NCBI RefSeq assembly: GCF_905220975.1
Contig: NZ_CAJNBK010000001.1
Span: 1-64,000, forward strand
DNA: 64,000 nt
Direction: 5' to 3'
Origin: Paraburkholderia haematera
GTDB lineage: Bacteria > Pseudomonadota > Gammaproteobacteria > Burkholderiales > Burkholderiaceae
Below are positions 30,186 to 39,693 of this stretch, in pieces (position 1 is the first letter of the stretch; each line of letters begins with the position of its first letter). The notes beneath the pieces were generated by a model. It made no database searches. It worked only from the letters and a program-made list of their open reading frames with translations, and was not told the origin of the DNA. The translations under genes were made by a program, and so were the position numbers.

Positions 30186-31415
30186 ATGCCGCGATTTGAA
30201 TCCTTCGAACAGGGAAACCGGCGAGGAACCCAGGACGCTCGCCCATCGAGTGTGCACGCAACACCATCACGGCGCGGGCTTGCCCGCCTTGCCGCCGCGC
30301 TATGTGCCGCGCTACCCGCCATCGCCCTTGCGCAGGTGAAGATCGGCCTCGTGCTGTCGCTGACCGGGCCGGCCGCGTCACTCGGCATACCCGCGCGCGA
30401 CACGGTCACGCTGCTGCCCAAACAGATCGGCGGGCAGAGTGTCGAATACATCGTGCTCGACGACGCGTCCGACACCACGCAGGCAGTGCAGGACACCAAG
30501 AAGCTGATCTCGGAGAATCACGTCGACGCAATCATCGGATCTTCGATCACACCGAATTCGCTCTCGATGATCGACGTGGTCGCGGATGGCGAAACACCGA
30601 TGATCTCGCTCGCCTCGTCGGCAAAAATCATTGAGCCCGTGGATGCAAAACGCCACTGGGTATTCAAAACCCCGCAAACCGACGCGATGATGGCCTCGGC
30701 GATCGCCGCGCACGCCAGCGCGCACGGCGTCAAAACGATCGCGTTCATCGGCCAGGCCGACGCGCTCGGCGAAACTTTCTACACTGAAGTTGCCAAGTTC
30801 GCGCAACTGCATCGCATCGACGTGGTGGCGAGCGAGCGCTTCAACCGTACCGATCCGAGCGTGACCGGTCAGGTCCTGAAGATTCTTGCGACCCATCCGG
30901 ACGCGGTAGTGGTTGGCGCGGCCGGCACACCCGCCGCGCTGCCGCCGAAAACGCTCCGCGAGCGCGGCTACAAAGGGCTGATCTATCACAATCACGGGGT
31001 GGGCAATAACGACTTCCTGCGCGTGTGCGGCGCCGATTGCAATGGCACCTTCCTGCCCGCGAGCCCGGTGCTGGTTGCCGCGCAATTGCCGGCGGACCAT
31101 CCGGCCAAACGTCTCGCGCTCGACTACATCGCGCGCTTCGAGGCATTGCGCGGACCGGGTAGCGTGTCGGCCTTCGGTTCGTACACGTGGGACGCCGGCA
31201 TGCTGCTCGGCAACGCGGTGCCGATCGCGCTTAAGGCGGCCGCGCCCGGCACGCCGGAATTCCGCCATGCGTTGCGCGACGCGCTGGAAGCGACGCGCGG
31301 TCTCGCGGATAGCAACGGGGTGGTCAACATGAGCGCCACCGATCACCTCGGACTGGATCAACGGGCGCGCGTGATGGTTGAAATCAAGAATGCGAAGTGG
31401 GTTTATCAGCCGTAA
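30186..31415 (+). CDS. Branched-chain amino acid-type ABC substrate-binding protein
   Basis: 409 residues. Long N-terminal leader with a signal peptide from ~27 to 49 (RRGLARLAAALCAALPAIALA), then the Leu/Ile/Val-binding protein fold: VKIGLVLSLTGPAASLG, IIGSSITPNSL, FIGQADALGE, GYKGLIYHNH, TWDAGMLL. Binds a small amide, amino acid or aromatic acid. GAGGAG lies upstream of ATG 30186. No liv permease or ATPase genes are nearby. The 26-residue N-region is long for a Sec signal; a start further in is possible. Confidence 0.85.
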   Translation: MPRFESFEQGNRRGTQDARPSSVHATPSRRGLARLAAALCAALPAIALAQVKIGLVLSLTGPAASLGIPARDTVTLLPKQIGGQSVEYIVLDDASDTTQAVQDTKKLISENHVDAIIGSSITPNSLSMIDVVADGETPMISLASSAKIIEPVDAKRHWVFKTPQTDAMMASAIAAHASAHGVKTIAFIGQADALGETFYTEVAKFAQLHRIDVVASERFNRTDPSVTGQVLKILATHPDAVVVGAAGTPAALPPKTLRERGYKGLIYHNHGVGNNDFLRVCGADCNGTFLPASPVLVAAQLPADHPAKRLALDYIARFEALRGPGSVSAFGSYTWDAGMLLGNAVPIALKAAAPGTPEFRHALRDALEATRGLADSNGVVNMSATDHLGLDQRARVMVEIKNAKWVYQP

Positions 31416-31508
31416 CGCGTTTGCACCGGGTTTGCGCTGACATAGCGCGCGGATGTGCCGGATGTACCCTTAAGGCGACGGTTTCACCAGATAGACGGAC
31501 TGCTCACC

Positions 31509-32405
31509 ATGTCTCAAGCACCACACAGTAACGACGCGTTCTACGCGCACTACAAGTCGCTGCAATTGCACCGCCATCCGCACGGCGTGCTCGAAGTCGT
31601 GATGAGCGGCGAGGGCGCGAACAAAAGCGGGCTGGCTACGGCCGACGCGCGGATGCACTTCGAGCTCGCAGAAATCTGGCGCGATATCGATCGGGATCCC
31701 GACACGCGGGTCGCGATCATTCGTGGCGAGGGCAGGGGTTTTTCGGCCGGTGGCGACCTGCAACTGGTCGAAGACATGGCGACCGATTTCGACGTCCGTG
31801 CACGCGTGTGGCGCGAGGCGCGCGATCTGGTCTACAACGTGATCAATTGCAGCAAGCCGATCGTTTCGGCGATGCATGGCCCGGCGGTCGGCGCGGGGCT
31901 TGTGGCCGGACTGCTCGCCGATATCTCGATTGCGGCGAAGTCGGCGCGAATTATCGATGGTCATACGCGGTTGGGCGTTGCCGCCGGCGATCACGCGGCC
32001 ATCGTCTGGCCGCTTCTGTGCGGCATGGCGAAGGCCAAGTATTACCTGCTGTTGTGCGAGCCGGTGAGCGGCGAGGAGGCCGAGCGGATTGGCCTCGTCT
32101 CGCTCGCCGTCGACGAAAACGATTTGCGGCCCAAAGCATTCGAGGTCGCGCAGAAACTGGCCCACGGCTCGCAAACGGCGATTCGTTGGACCAAGTACGC
32201 GTTGAACAACTGGCTGCGCTCGGCGGGGCCGGCGTTCGATACCTCGCTGGCACTCGAATTCATGGGTTTCGCCGGGCCGGATGTGCGCGAAGGCGTGAGT
32301 TCGCTGCGTGAGCGGCGTCCACCGGATTTTGGCGGCGCGGACCCGTGGAGCGGGCGGCCGCGCCAGACGCCGGGCGGTGGCCACTCCGGTGGTGAACGTT
32401 CCTGA
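31509..32405 (+). CDS. Enoyl-CoA hydratase/isomerase family protein
   Basis: 298 residues, crotonase fold. Oxyanion-hole segments [14 protein letters not shown] and [19 protein letters not shown], with the usual second-site position in [18 protein letters not shown]. Hydrates or isomerises a 2-enoyl-CoA. The C-terminus ([20 protein letters not shown] then Gly/His/Ser-rich) is longer than usual and probably disordered. ATG 31509 is inside ACCATGTC with no strong ribosome binding site; a longer reading to 31455 is less likely. Possibly in one transcript with phaM downstream. Confidence 0.88.
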   Translation: MSQAPHSNDAFYAHYKSLQLHRHPHGVLEVVMSGEGANKSGLATADARMHFELAEIWRDIDRDPDTRVAIIRGEGRGFSAGGDLQLVEDMATDFDVRARVWREARDLVYNVINCSKPIVSAMHGPAVGAGLVAGLLADISIAAKSARIIDGHTRLGVAAGDHAAIVWPLLCGMAKAKYYLLLCEPVSGEEAERIGLVSLAVDENDLRPKAFEVAQKLAHGSQTAIRWTKYALNNWLRSAGPAFDTSLALEFMGFAGPDVREGVSSLRERRPPDFGGADPWSGRPRQTPGGGHSGGERS

Positions 32406-32583
32406 ATCCGGAGACTGGCGCGTAGTGCGCAAAGCCCCGCCAGCCGGCACGTGAGGTGCCGCGCGGGTGGGGCGAACAGCAGCCCGAACCAGGCGTGGTT
32501 CGCAGCGCCACGCGCGGTATGATCGAACCGGACGCGCGCGGGACGGCGCTATTTCCTTCCCTTTATGCAGCGAGGCGACAAGC

Positions 32584-33378
32584 ATGACCGATACACCTGG
32601 CACCACGCCGCCCTTTCCCGGCTTCCCCGGTTTTCCGCCCGCTGAAATGCTCGAACAGATGTGGGGGATGATGCGTCTCTCGCCGTTCAGCTCGGCGTTT
32701 TCAGGCGCGCAGGCTGGCAGCAGCCTCGGGCCGTCGCTGTCGATGATGTCCGACATGATGGCGCCGCTGACCAACGTCGAAGAACTCGACAAGCGCATCA
32801 AGGATATGCGCGCAGTGGAGCAGTGGCTCAAGCTCAATCTGAACATGCTGCAGTCCGCCATTCAGGCGCTCGAAGTGCAACGCGCCACGCTCGCGACGCT
32901 GCGTGCGTTCGGCGCATTCGCGCAGTCGTCGATGGCGCAGCCGGCTTCCGCCACTGCCGCGCCGAGCCCTGGGCCGACTGGCTGGCCGCATCCGGCGACG
33001 GCTTCGGCTTCGAGCAGTGCGAACTCATCGGCCGCCGCCGAGCCGGCAACCGACGAAGGCGAGGCCGCCGCCACGCCACCGTTCGACGCCTCTGCCTGGT
33101 GGAATCTGCTGCAATCGCAGTTCAATCAGATCGCCCAGTTCGCGATGACACAGCCAGCCGCGGCAGCCGCCGCATCAGGCGGTTCGGCGACGGACTCGCC
33201 CGCAGCGGCTTCGGCATCTGCGAGGGATGCCGCTGATGCGCCGGACGAGGCGGCCGCAGACTCAGGGCCCGCCACCAAACGGCCGGCAGCGAAGCGGGCC
33301 ACGACGTCGACTTCAACGTCCGCGAAACGCGCAGGCAGTTCGAGCGCCGCTCCGCGAGCGACGAAGAAGACCGTTTAA
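32584..33378 (+). CDS. phaM: PhaM family PHA granule regulatory protein
   Basis: 264 residues. The N-terminus FPGFPGFPPAEMLEQMWGMMRLSPF and the helix VEELDKRIKDMRAVEQWLKLNLNML are the PhaM family pattern; the C-terminal ~35 residues are Lys/Arg/Ala/Ser/Thr-rich (KRPAAKRATTSTSTSAKRAG), as in the DNA-binding tail that tethers polyhydroxybutyrate granules to the nucleoid and activates PHA synthase. Middle part is Ala/Pro/Ser-rich. The start follows GGCGACAAGC with ATG 32584. Confidence 0.88.
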   Translation: MTDTPGTTPPFPGFPGFPPAEMLEQMWGMMRLSPFSSAFSGAQAGSSLGPSLSMMSDMMAPLTNVEELDKRIKDMRAVEQWLKLNLNMLQSAIQALEVQRATLATLRAFGAFAQSSMAQPASATAAPSPGPTGWPHPATASASSSANSSAAAEPATDEGEAAATPPFDASAWWNLLQSQFNQIAQFAMTQPAAAAAASGGSATDSPAAASASARDAADAPDEAAADSGPATKRPAAKRATTSTSTSAKRAGSSSAAPRATKKTV

Positions 33379-33972
33379 CGGTAGAAATGAAGCCAGGCCG
33401 CCGATCCATGCGACGACGGTGCAAAACCTGACGGACCGGCGGTGCAAACGCAGCCAAACGATGCAAATTCGCCGCCTGTCATGGTTTTGACCCCGATCGT
33501 CGGCGACACTCCGCGAATCGGACGGTTTATTGAGAGACGTCAATCTGGCAGCGGAAATGCGTCTTCTAGTGCACGGGATCCGTAAAGTCAGCGTGCTATC
33601 ATTGTGTAAGCTTCATTTGGCTTTTGGGCGTGCGCTGAAAACAACCAATCCAGCCGCCCTTGCTCCATTCGCCGCCGGTACACCCGGCGCAGGGTTGGGC
33701 GGTGCGGAATCATCGCAAACTGGCTCGACCTCAGGCATAGGGTATCCCTCACCCACGGTTGGCCGCGTAGCGCGTAACTTCTGGTTGGCGGCGCCACGCA
33801 AACGGCTGGACTTCTTTGTTGCCCAATGCGTCTGGGCGGCCGATTACCGCGTAAAATTGAATGCTTGGCCGATAAACGATGCACAAAACGGTGCGTTTCG
33901 TTCGTCATCAGCAAAATTGCTACACGTAGTAGTAACAGACACAGACAGTATGCGCAGAACAGGGGTGGGACT
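33379..33972. other. Long intergenic region, no gene supported
   Basis: 594 bases, visibly richer in A/T than the neighbours. Open frames on both strands (to 148 and 131 codons) have no ribosome binding site or family pattern. The end carries GGTGGGA before the next start, a TTGAAT at 33857-33862 and the inverted ACTACACGTAGTAG-like repeat at ~33920-33932. A regulatory RNA or decayed gene is possible. Confidence 0.4.
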
Positions 33973-34845
33973 ATGAACACCATGCTTTATCCGGAACTTT
34001 ATAAATCGCTCGAATCCGTTCGATGGGACATGGAGAAAGACATTCCCTGGGACAAGTTCGATGCATCGCTATTGACCGACGAGCAGGCAGCGACGATCAA
34101 GATGAACGCGATCACCGAATGGTCGGCGTTGCCCGCCACGGAAATGTTCTTGCGTGACAACCATCACGACAGCGATTTCTCCGCATTCATGAGCGTGTGG
34201 TTCTTCGAAGAACAGAAGCATTCGCTGGTGCTGATGGAATATCTGCGCCGCTTCAAGCCGGAAATGTGTCCGACCGAAGAAGAACTGCACGCCGTGCGCT
34301 TCGAATTCGATCCGGCGCCACCGCTCGAAACGCTAATGCTCCACTTCTGCGGCGAAATCCGCCTGAATCACTGGTATCGCCGTGCTGCCGAATGGCACAC
34401 CGAGCCGGTCATCAAGGCCATTTACGAAACCATTTCGCGCGACGAAGCGCGTCATGGCGGCGCGTATCTGCGCTACATGAAGAAAGCCATGGTGCAAACC
34501 GGCGACATCGCGCGTGCTGCGTTCGCCAAGATCGGCGTCCTGATGGCATCGGCGCGCCGCACGGAAAAGCCGCTGCATCCGACCAACCTGCACGTGAATC
34601 AGGCCCTGTTCCCGCGCGACACGATTCAATCGCGTCTGCCGGATCCGGAATGGCTCGAGCGCTGGCTCGACGACCAGATCCGTTTCGACGACGGCTGGGA
34701 AAAGAAAGTGGTCGAGCGGATTCTGCACAACCTGTCGATTCTGTTCGAGCGCACGTTCAATACGGCGCAGGAACTGAACCGTTATCGCAAGGAAGTGGTT
34801 ACGCGCCTGCAGGCCGATCAGAAATCGGCTGAACAGCCGGCTTGA
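33973..34845 (+). CDS. Ferritin-like diiron protein (acyl-ACP desaturase-like)
   Basis: 290 residues, all-helical. Two diiron-type ExxH motifs: FFEEQKHS (Glu80, His83) and RDEARHG (Glu158, His161), with candidate bridging Glu128 (CGEIR) and Glu49 (ITEW). This is the layout of diiron carboxylate oxidases such as desaturase-like or AurF-like enzymes that use O2. The N-terminus MLYPELYKSLESVRWDMEKDIPW is well conserved among Burkholderiales members. GGGTGGGA lies just upstream. The substrate is not known. A terminator follows, so it is a single-gene unit. Confidence 0.8.
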   Translation: MNTMLYPELYKSLESVRWDMEKDIPWDKFDASLLTDEQAATIKMNAITEWSALPATEMFLRDNHHDSDFSAFMSVWFFEEQKHSLVLMEYLRRFKPEMCPTEEELHAVRFEFDPAPPLETLMLHFCGEIRLNHWYRRAAEWHTEPVIKAIYETISRDEARHGGAYLRYMKKAMVQTGDIARAAFAKIGVLMASARRTEKPLHPTNLHVNQALFPRDTIQSRLPDPEWLERWLDDQIRFDDGWEKKVVERILHNLSILFERTFNTAQELNRYRKEVVTRLQADQKSAEQPA

Positions 34846-34871
34846 TGGTTTAGTCGGTTGAAGGATTTACG

Positions 34872-34908
34872 AACGGCCCGGCAGGCGTGAGCTTGCTGGG
34901 CCGTTTTG
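34872..34908 (+). terminator. Rho-independent terminator after the diiron gene
   Basis: ACGGCCC (34873-34879) pairs with GGGCCGT (34898-34904), with inner GCA/TGC pairing, followed by TTTT. Confidence 0.8.
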
Positions 34909-34965
34909 CTTCATGCCTGTCGCCGTGTATCGTGGCGGCACTTCTTTTTTCTTCGCGACTCCATC

Positions 34966-35448
34966 ATGGCCGCCACTTTTGAACGCAAGATTTTTACGCG
35001 CGACGCGCTGGCGAAGCTTCGCGCTTCGATGCCTGCGCCGGTTGTATTTACCAACGGAGTGTTCGACATCCTGCATCGCGGGCATGTGACTTATCTTGCC
35101 GACGCCAAAGCGCTCGGCGCTTGCCTGATCGTCGGCGTGAATAGCGATGCGTCAGTGCGCATGCTAGGCAAAGGGGACGACCGGCCGATCAATAACGAGG
35201 CCGATCGGATGGCTTTGCTGGCGGCACTGGAGAGCGTCGATTACGTGGTGTGCTTTGGCGAAAAGACGCCCGTGGAGCTGATTTCGGCGCTGCGGCCGGA
35301 CGTGCTCGTCAAAGGCGGCGACTACGACATGGATGTTTTGCCCGAGTCGGCCATTGTGCGGGGATGGGGCGGCAAGGCTTTGGCGATTCCCTTCGAGCAT
35401 GAGCGCTCGACCACCGCGCTATTGAAGAAGGTTCGCGCGCAAGGGTGA
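34966..35448 (+). CDS. rfaE2: D-glycero-beta-D-manno-heptose 1-phosphate adenylyltransferase
   Basis: 160 residues. Nucleotidyltransferase fold with FTNGVFDILHRGH (HxGH at 37-40), KGGDYD and the C-terminal ERSTTALLKKVR (ISTT-type motif). It makes ADP-heptose precursor for LPS core; the kinase part (HldA/RfaE1) is a separate gene elsewhere, as in many Betaproteobacteria. Stand-alone length matches the HldC/RfaE2 group. Confidence 0.92.
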   Translation: MAATFERKIFTRDALAKLRASMPAPVVFTNGVFDILHRGHVTYLADAKALGACLIVGVNSDASVRMLGKGDDRPINNEADRMALLAALESVDYVVCFGEKTPVELISALRPDVLVKGGDYDMDVLPESAIVRGWGGKALAIPFEHERSTTALLKKVRAQG

Positions 35449-35540
35449 GGTATTTGTCCGGGCGGTGCGTTCTTATCTTCGTCGCGGCGAACCCGTAGTG
35501 CGGGCGCTCGGCTCTACCTCCGGCACCCGCCGCCGCTTCG

Positions 35541-35780
35541 TTATTGCGGCAGCGCCGATGCAGCAATCGGCGCCGTTGGCGCCGGGCCGCCCACGACCGC
35601 CTGGTCGGCGGCTTCGGCTGCCGTGACGGGTCGCACCTTCAACCACTCCGCATGGAACTGGCGGTTCAGGTGGTTCGGCTCGCGGTTGCCGGCTGTGGGC
35701 GCCGGGCCGAAAACGCCGCGCACTGCGACGAATGCCAGCATGTTGGCAAGAAACAAGATGGCGATTAGCCAGCGCAGCAT
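35541..35780 (-). CDS. Small membrane-anchored protein (N-terminal part of SPOR-like proteins)
   Basis: 79 residues: one membrane helix at the very N-terminus (MLRWLIAILFLANMLAFVAV), then a Pro/Ala-rich periplasmic piece with REPNHLNRQFHAEWLKV. That beginning resembles the front of SPOR-domain proteins encoded after coaX in related species (from memory), but no SPOR domain follows here, so it may be a shortened copy. It is the third gene of the birA-coaX minus-strand unit, 64 bases after coaX. Confidence 0.6.
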   Translation of the reverse strand: MLRWLIAILFLANMLAFVAVRGVFGPAPTAGNREPNHLNRQFHAEWLKVRPVTAAEAADQAVVGGPAPTAPIAASALPQ

Positions 35781-35844
35781 CGTTAGTCTTCCCCGTCGAT
35801 AAGTTCGGCCGCCGTTATCCCGCGGTTATCCGTATGGCCGCGAC

Positions 35845-36660
35845 TCAGGCGTCGTGTTCCATCGCGCGTTCGGCGGCAATCAGTGCAAGCCCCGACAGCA
35901 CCAGCGAATCGTGGCGAGTATGCGGCACTTTTAGCGCGCTTGTCACTTCGTCCACGGCGCCGCCGCTCACCACGAGGCGCACCGGCACCTGCCATTCGTC
36001 CTGCAAATCACGCCACATGCGCTCGATCAATCCGGCCTGCGCCAACGTGCAGCCGGCCGACAACGAACGCGGCGTATCGGTTGCGAAGAACGGGCCGCGA
36101 CGGTCTCGATCAGACGAGGCGTCCGGGTCGAGCAGGCCGCGCGCCGCGTTGGCGTCGAGCGTCGGCAGTTGCGCGGTGTGCTCGCCTAGCGAGCGCATCA
36201 TCAAGGTCCAGCCCGGCGCAATCAGGCCGCCGACAAAGCAGCCGTCCGCGCGCAACGCTTCCAGCGTGGTCGCCGTGCCGAATGTCGCAATGAGCAGATT
36301 CTCGCCGGGAAACGCCGCGTGCGCGCCAATCAGGCCGGCCCAGCGATCGCTGCCGAGGGCATGCGGTGTCGTGTAGCTATTGGTCACGCCGCATTGCTGG
36401 GCGCAGGCGCGGATCGTCGTGCGCGGCAGGTGCGGCCAGTGAGCGTCGAGTAGCGCGGCAATCCGTGCCGCGACACTTTCGCCCGCAACGTTCGATAACC
36501 ATGCGCCGCCCGGCGCCGGCAAATTCGACCAGTCAGGCTGGTCAGCGCCGCCGTGCGCGAGGGCGCCGGCCGCGATTTGCGTGCCGTCCGGCTGCACCAG
36601 CGCCCACTTGATGCGGCTATTGCCCGCGTCGATCAACAGAGAAGGCGCGCTGCTCGTCAT
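35845..36660 (-). CDS. coaX: Type III pantothenate kinase
   Basis: 271 residues. Acetate-kinase-like fold: phosphate loop [13 protein letters not shown] (Asp11, Asn14, Ser15), [11 protein letters not shown] with the pantothenate-binding Asp, TFGTATT, and GGLIAPGW. First step of CoA synthesis: phosphorylates pantothenate. The start overlaps the birA stop by four bases (ATGA), so the genes are translationally coupled. Confidence 0.94.
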   Translation of the reverse strand: MTSSAPSLLIDAGNSRIKWALVQPDGTQIAAGALAHGGADQPDWSNLPAPGGAWLSNVAGESVAARIAALLDAHWPHLPRTTIRACAQQCGVTNSYTTPHALGSDRWAGLIGAHAAFPGENLLIATFGTATTLEALRADGCFVGGLIAPGWTLMMRSLGEHTAQLPTLDANAARGLLDPDASSDRDRRGPFFATDTPRSLSAGCTLAQAGLIERMWRDLQDEWQVPVRLVVSGGAVDEVTSALKVPHTRHDSLVLSGLALIAAERAMEHDA

Positions 36661-37562
36661 GCAGCACCGTCGGCCAGACGCAGCGAGACGTCACCGGTCG
36701 CAACGGTCAGACGGCCCGCCGCCGTGTCGAGCAGCAGTTGCCCGCGTTCGTCGACGCCCGCTGCCACGCCGCGCGCCAGCTCCTGACCTTGCTCCAGCAG
36801 CACGACTTCGCGGCCCGCGTAGGCGTGCACGGCGTTCCAGCGCGCCTGGAAAGGTGCGAAGCCTTCTGCGCCGAAGCGCTGCAACGCGGGTTCGAGTGCG
36901 TTCAGTTCCGCCGCCAGCGTATCGGTGAGGTTCGCATTCGGCTGCGCGCGTTGCAGCGCGGTCGGCACGGTGCCGCGTGCTTGCGCCGGCACGTTCGCGT
37001 TCAGCGCGCCGACCTTGGCGGCGAGTTCGTCCGCGCCCTTCACATTGGTGCCGATACCGATCACGACCGCGCTCGCGTCATCCGTGCTCCACGCGGTTTC
37101 GATCAGGATGCCGGCCAGCTTGTCGCCTTCGAGCAGGACGTCATTTGGCCACTTCAGTGCGATCTGTCCAGGACCCGCGACCGGCAACGCGCGCAGCCCG
37201 TCGACCAGCGCCACGCCAATCGCGAGGCTCAAACCCGCCAGCCCTTCGAGCGGGCGCGGCAGCACGCACGCCACCGAAAACAGCAGCGCGTTGCCCGGCT
37301 CCGCATACCACGGGCGGCCACGGCGGCCGCGGCCCGCGGTTTGCAGATACGCGACCCGCACGATCGGCCGCGGCAGCGCATTGGCTTTGCGCGGCAATGC
37401 CTTGACGCGCGTCATCAGGTCGGCGTTGGTCGAGCCGGTTTCCTCGACGATTTCGATCGGCCAGTCATGCGCGTGCGGACCGAATAGTGCGACGGCACGC
37501 TCGCGGTCGATGCGCCAATCGGAAGCCGCAGCGGCTTGGGGTGGGGTCTTGGAGGCGTTCAT
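36657..37562 (-). CDS. birA: Biotin-[acetyl-CoA carboxylase] ligase
   Basis: 301 residues. Catalytic domain only, with no N-terminal repressor helix-turn-helix: [29 protein letters not shown] (biotinyl-5'-AMP loop), LKWPNDVL, and the C-terminal SH3-like part ([26 protein letters not shown] region). Attaches biotin to carboxylase carrier proteins. A -10-like TACAAT lies only eight bases before ATG 37562, so its mRNA may be leaderless. Confidence 0.94.
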   Translation of the reverse strand: MNASKTPPQAAAASDWRIDRERAVALFGPHAHDWPIEIVEETGSTNADLMTRVKALPRKANALPRPIVRVAYLQTAGRGRRGRPWYAEPGNALLFSVACVLPRPLEGLAGLSLAIGVALVDGLRALPVAGPGQIALKWPNDVLLEGDKLAGILIETAWSTDDASAVVIGIGTNVKGADELAAKVGALNANVPAQARGTVPTALQRAQPNANLTDTLAAELNALEPALQRFGAEGFAPFQARWNAVHAYAGREVVLLEQGQELARGVAAGVDERGQLLLDTAAGRLTVATGDVSLRLADGAA

Positions 37563-37569
37563 GTCTCAT

Positions 37570-37575
37570 ATTGTA
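37570..37575 (-). promoter_or_regulatory. -10-like box close to birA start
   Basis: TACAAT on the minus strand ends eight bases before the birA ATG; transcription would then begin at or near the start codon. A second TACAAT on the plus strand covers 37629-37634, overlapping the ATG used for mlaE. Confidence 0.35.
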
Positions 37576-37632
37576 GCGACAGCGAACGCTGTGAGCCCGC
37601 GAGCACGGTTCATCCGCCCCGCCTTCGTTACA

Positions 37633-38802
37633 ATGACCCCTAATCCGATAACCAGATTGCAGCGATCCTTGAACTACGACACTCCGCCCGGCCTTGAAGT
37701 CGCGGCTGGCAGCCAAGGCAAGATCGTCCGGCTCTCCGGCCAGTGGACGGCGCTCGCACTCGCGCGCGACAAGGCCACCGGCCACGTGATCCCGCTATTG
37801 CGCTCGCTGACTAATGCAGAAGGCATCCGTCAGTGGGACCTGTCGCGCATCGACCGGATGGACCACGTCGGCGGCCAGGCACTGTGGCGCGTGTGGGGTC
37901 ACAAGATGCCCCCGGACACCACGCTCACCGATACGCAACGCGACATTTTCGAGCGCATCGCGCTGCTCGACACAGTGCGCGAAAAGGTCGAGCCGGTGAC
38001 CAGGTTCGATCCGTTCACCCGTCTGGGTCTGGCTATCTTCTCGTTCTTCGAGCATCTGTACGGCGGATTCGGCATGCTCGGGCAGGTCGTGCTCGATCTC
38101 CTCGCGATTCTGCGCAAGCCGAAAATCACGCCGTGGACCGAGATTTCCGCGAACGTCTATAACGCCGGCGCCAAGGCCTTGCCGATCACCGCGCTGGTCG
38201 CATTCCTGATCGGCATCGTGCTGAGCTATCTGTCGGCGCAGCAACTGCGGCTTTTCGGCGCGAATCAGTACATCGTCAACATTCTTGGGCTGTCGGTGAT
38301 TCGCGAACTGGGGCCCGTGTTGTCGGCGATTCTGGTGGCGGGCCGCTCGGGTTCGGCGATCACCGCGCAGATCGGCGTGATGCGCGTCACCGAGGAACTC
38401 GACGCCATGCGCGTGATGGGCATCCCGCACGGCCTGCGGCTGATCCTGCCGCGTGTGGTCGCGCTCGGCGTGGCCATGCCGCTCCTCGTCATGTGGACCA
38501 ATATCATCGCGTTGACCGGCGGCGCGCTCGCCGCGAAGATTGTGCTCGGCATCGACATGAGCTACTTCGCGCGCGCCTTGCCCGGCGTCGTGCCGGTGGC
38601 GAATCTGTGGATCGGCTTGGGCAAGGGCGTCGCGTTCGGCATGCTGATCGCCATCGTCGGCTGTCATTTCGGTTTCCGTATCAAGGCCAATTCGCAAAGT
38701 CTCGGCGAAGGCACGACGACCTCGGTGGTGACCTCGATCACCATCGTGATTCTCGCGGACGCGGTGTTCGCGATCCTCTTCCAGAACGTGGGGCTAGGAT
38801 GA
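37633..38802 (+). CDS. mlaE: MlaE-type lipid ABC transporter permease with N-terminal STAS-like part
   Basis: 389 residues. The first ~110 residues form a STAS-like domain (VRLSGQWTALAL, WDLSRIDRMDHVGGQAL), fused to an MlaE permease (~130-389) with TM segments and the conserved GPVLSAILVAGRSGSAITAQIGVMRVTEELDAMRVMGI. Moves phospholipids between inner and outer membranes. ATG 37633 lacks a ribosome binding site and overlaps a -10-like box; an in-frame TTG at 37669 (start of LNYDTPPGLEV) is an alternative. First gene of a five-gene operon; the ATPase gene overlaps by four bases. Confidence 0.9.
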   Translation: MTPNPITRLQRSLNYDTPPGLEVAAGSQGKIVRLSGQWTALALARDKATGHVIPLLRSLTNAEGIRQWDLSRIDRMDHVGGQALWRVWGHKMPPDTTLTDTQRDIFERIALLDTVREKVEPVTRFDPFTRLGLAIFSFFEHLYGGFGMLGQVVLDLLAILRKPKITPWTEISANVYNAGAKALPITALVAFLIGIVLSYLSAQQLRLFGANQYIVNILGLSVIRELGPVLSAILVAGRSGSAITAQIGVMRVTEELDAMRVMGIPHGLRLILPRVVALGVAMPLLVMWTNIIALTGGALAAKIVLGIDMSYFARALPGVVPVANLWIGLGKGVAFGMLIAIVGCHFGFRIKANSQSLGEGTTTSVVTSITIVILADAVFAILFQNVGLG

Positions 38803-39677
38803 TCGCGCCACTCACCCAGGCCGTACGCGGCCAACCGATGCCCGAGATCGCGGAGCCGGTGATCGAGGTGATCGACATCACCAAGCGTTACGGCCGCAAC
38901 ATCGTGCATCAGCATCTGAATTTCGACGTGCGGCGCGGCGAGATCGTCTCGATCGTCGGCGGATCGGGTTCGGGCAAGACCACGCTGGTGCGGCAGATTC
39001 TCGGGCTGGAACGGCCGTCGTCGGGAACCATCAAGCTGTTCGGTCAGGACATTGCCACCATTTCGCCTGAAGACGCGCTGCTCATGCGCAGCCGCTCCGG
39101 CATGCTGTTTCAGCGCGGCGCGCTGTTCTCTTCGCTCTCGGTATTCGACAACGTCGCGCAGCCGTTGCGCGAACTGGGCAAGGTGCCCGCCGACCTGTTG
39201 CGCGACATCGTGATGCTCAAGCTCGAGATGGTCGGCCTGCCGTGCAAGCATGCGTCGAAGATGCCGTCGGCGCTTTCAGGCGGGATGATCAAGCGGGTGG
39301 GTATTGCGCGCGCCATCGCGCTCGAGCCCGAGTTGCTGTTTCTCGACGAACCGACCGCCGGCCTCGATCCGCAGGCGTCCGACGAGTTCGTCGAATTGAT
39401 CTCCGCGCTGCATCGCGCGCTCGGTCTGACGGTGGTGATGGTCACGCACGATCTCGACACGATGATCGCGCTGTCCACCCGCGTCGCCGTGCTGGCGGAT
39501 CGCAAGGTGCTGGTCGCCGCGCCGGTCGAGGAGGCGGCGGGCGTCGACCATCCGTTTATCCGCGAATATTTCCTCGGCCTGCGCGGGCGTCGTGCGCTGC
39601 AGGCGCTGCCGCCGGAACGCCGCGCGAAATTGCCGCGCGCCGCGCTCGAATCGGCATCGTCCGAATTGCCGCTGTGA
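38799..39677 (+). CDS. mlaF: MlaF-type lipid transporter ATPase
   Basis: 292 residues. Walker A GGSGSGKTT, Q-loop MLFQRGALFSS, signature LSGGMIKR, Walker B LLFLDEPTAGLDP, and H-loop VTHDLDT; the GGM in place of GGQ and the FQRGALF Q-loop are typical of MCE-system ATPases. C-terminal ~45 residues are extra and basic. Drives lipid transport with the permease. Start ATG overlaps the mlaE stop (ATGA). Confidence 0.93.
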   Translation: MIAPLTQAVRGQPMPEIAEPVIEVIDITKRYGRNIVHQHLNFDVRRGEIVSIVGGSGSGKTTLVRQILGLERPSSGTIKLFGQDIATISPEDALLMRSRSGMLFQRGALFSSLSVFDNVAQPLRELGKVPADLLRDIVMLKLEMVGLPCKHASKMPSALSGGMIKRVGIARAIALEPELLFLDEPTAGLDPQASDEFVELISALHRALGLTVVMVTHDLDTMIALSTRVAVLADRKVLVAAPVEEAAGVDHPFIREYFLGLRGRRALQALPPERRAKLPRAALESASSELPL

Positions 39678-39693
39678 ACCAGGGAACCTGACA

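Noticed and set aside
31470..32861. 463-codon open frame opposite the enoyl-CoA hydratase and phaM
   Set aside because: Runs across two certain genes and their gap; no known domain.
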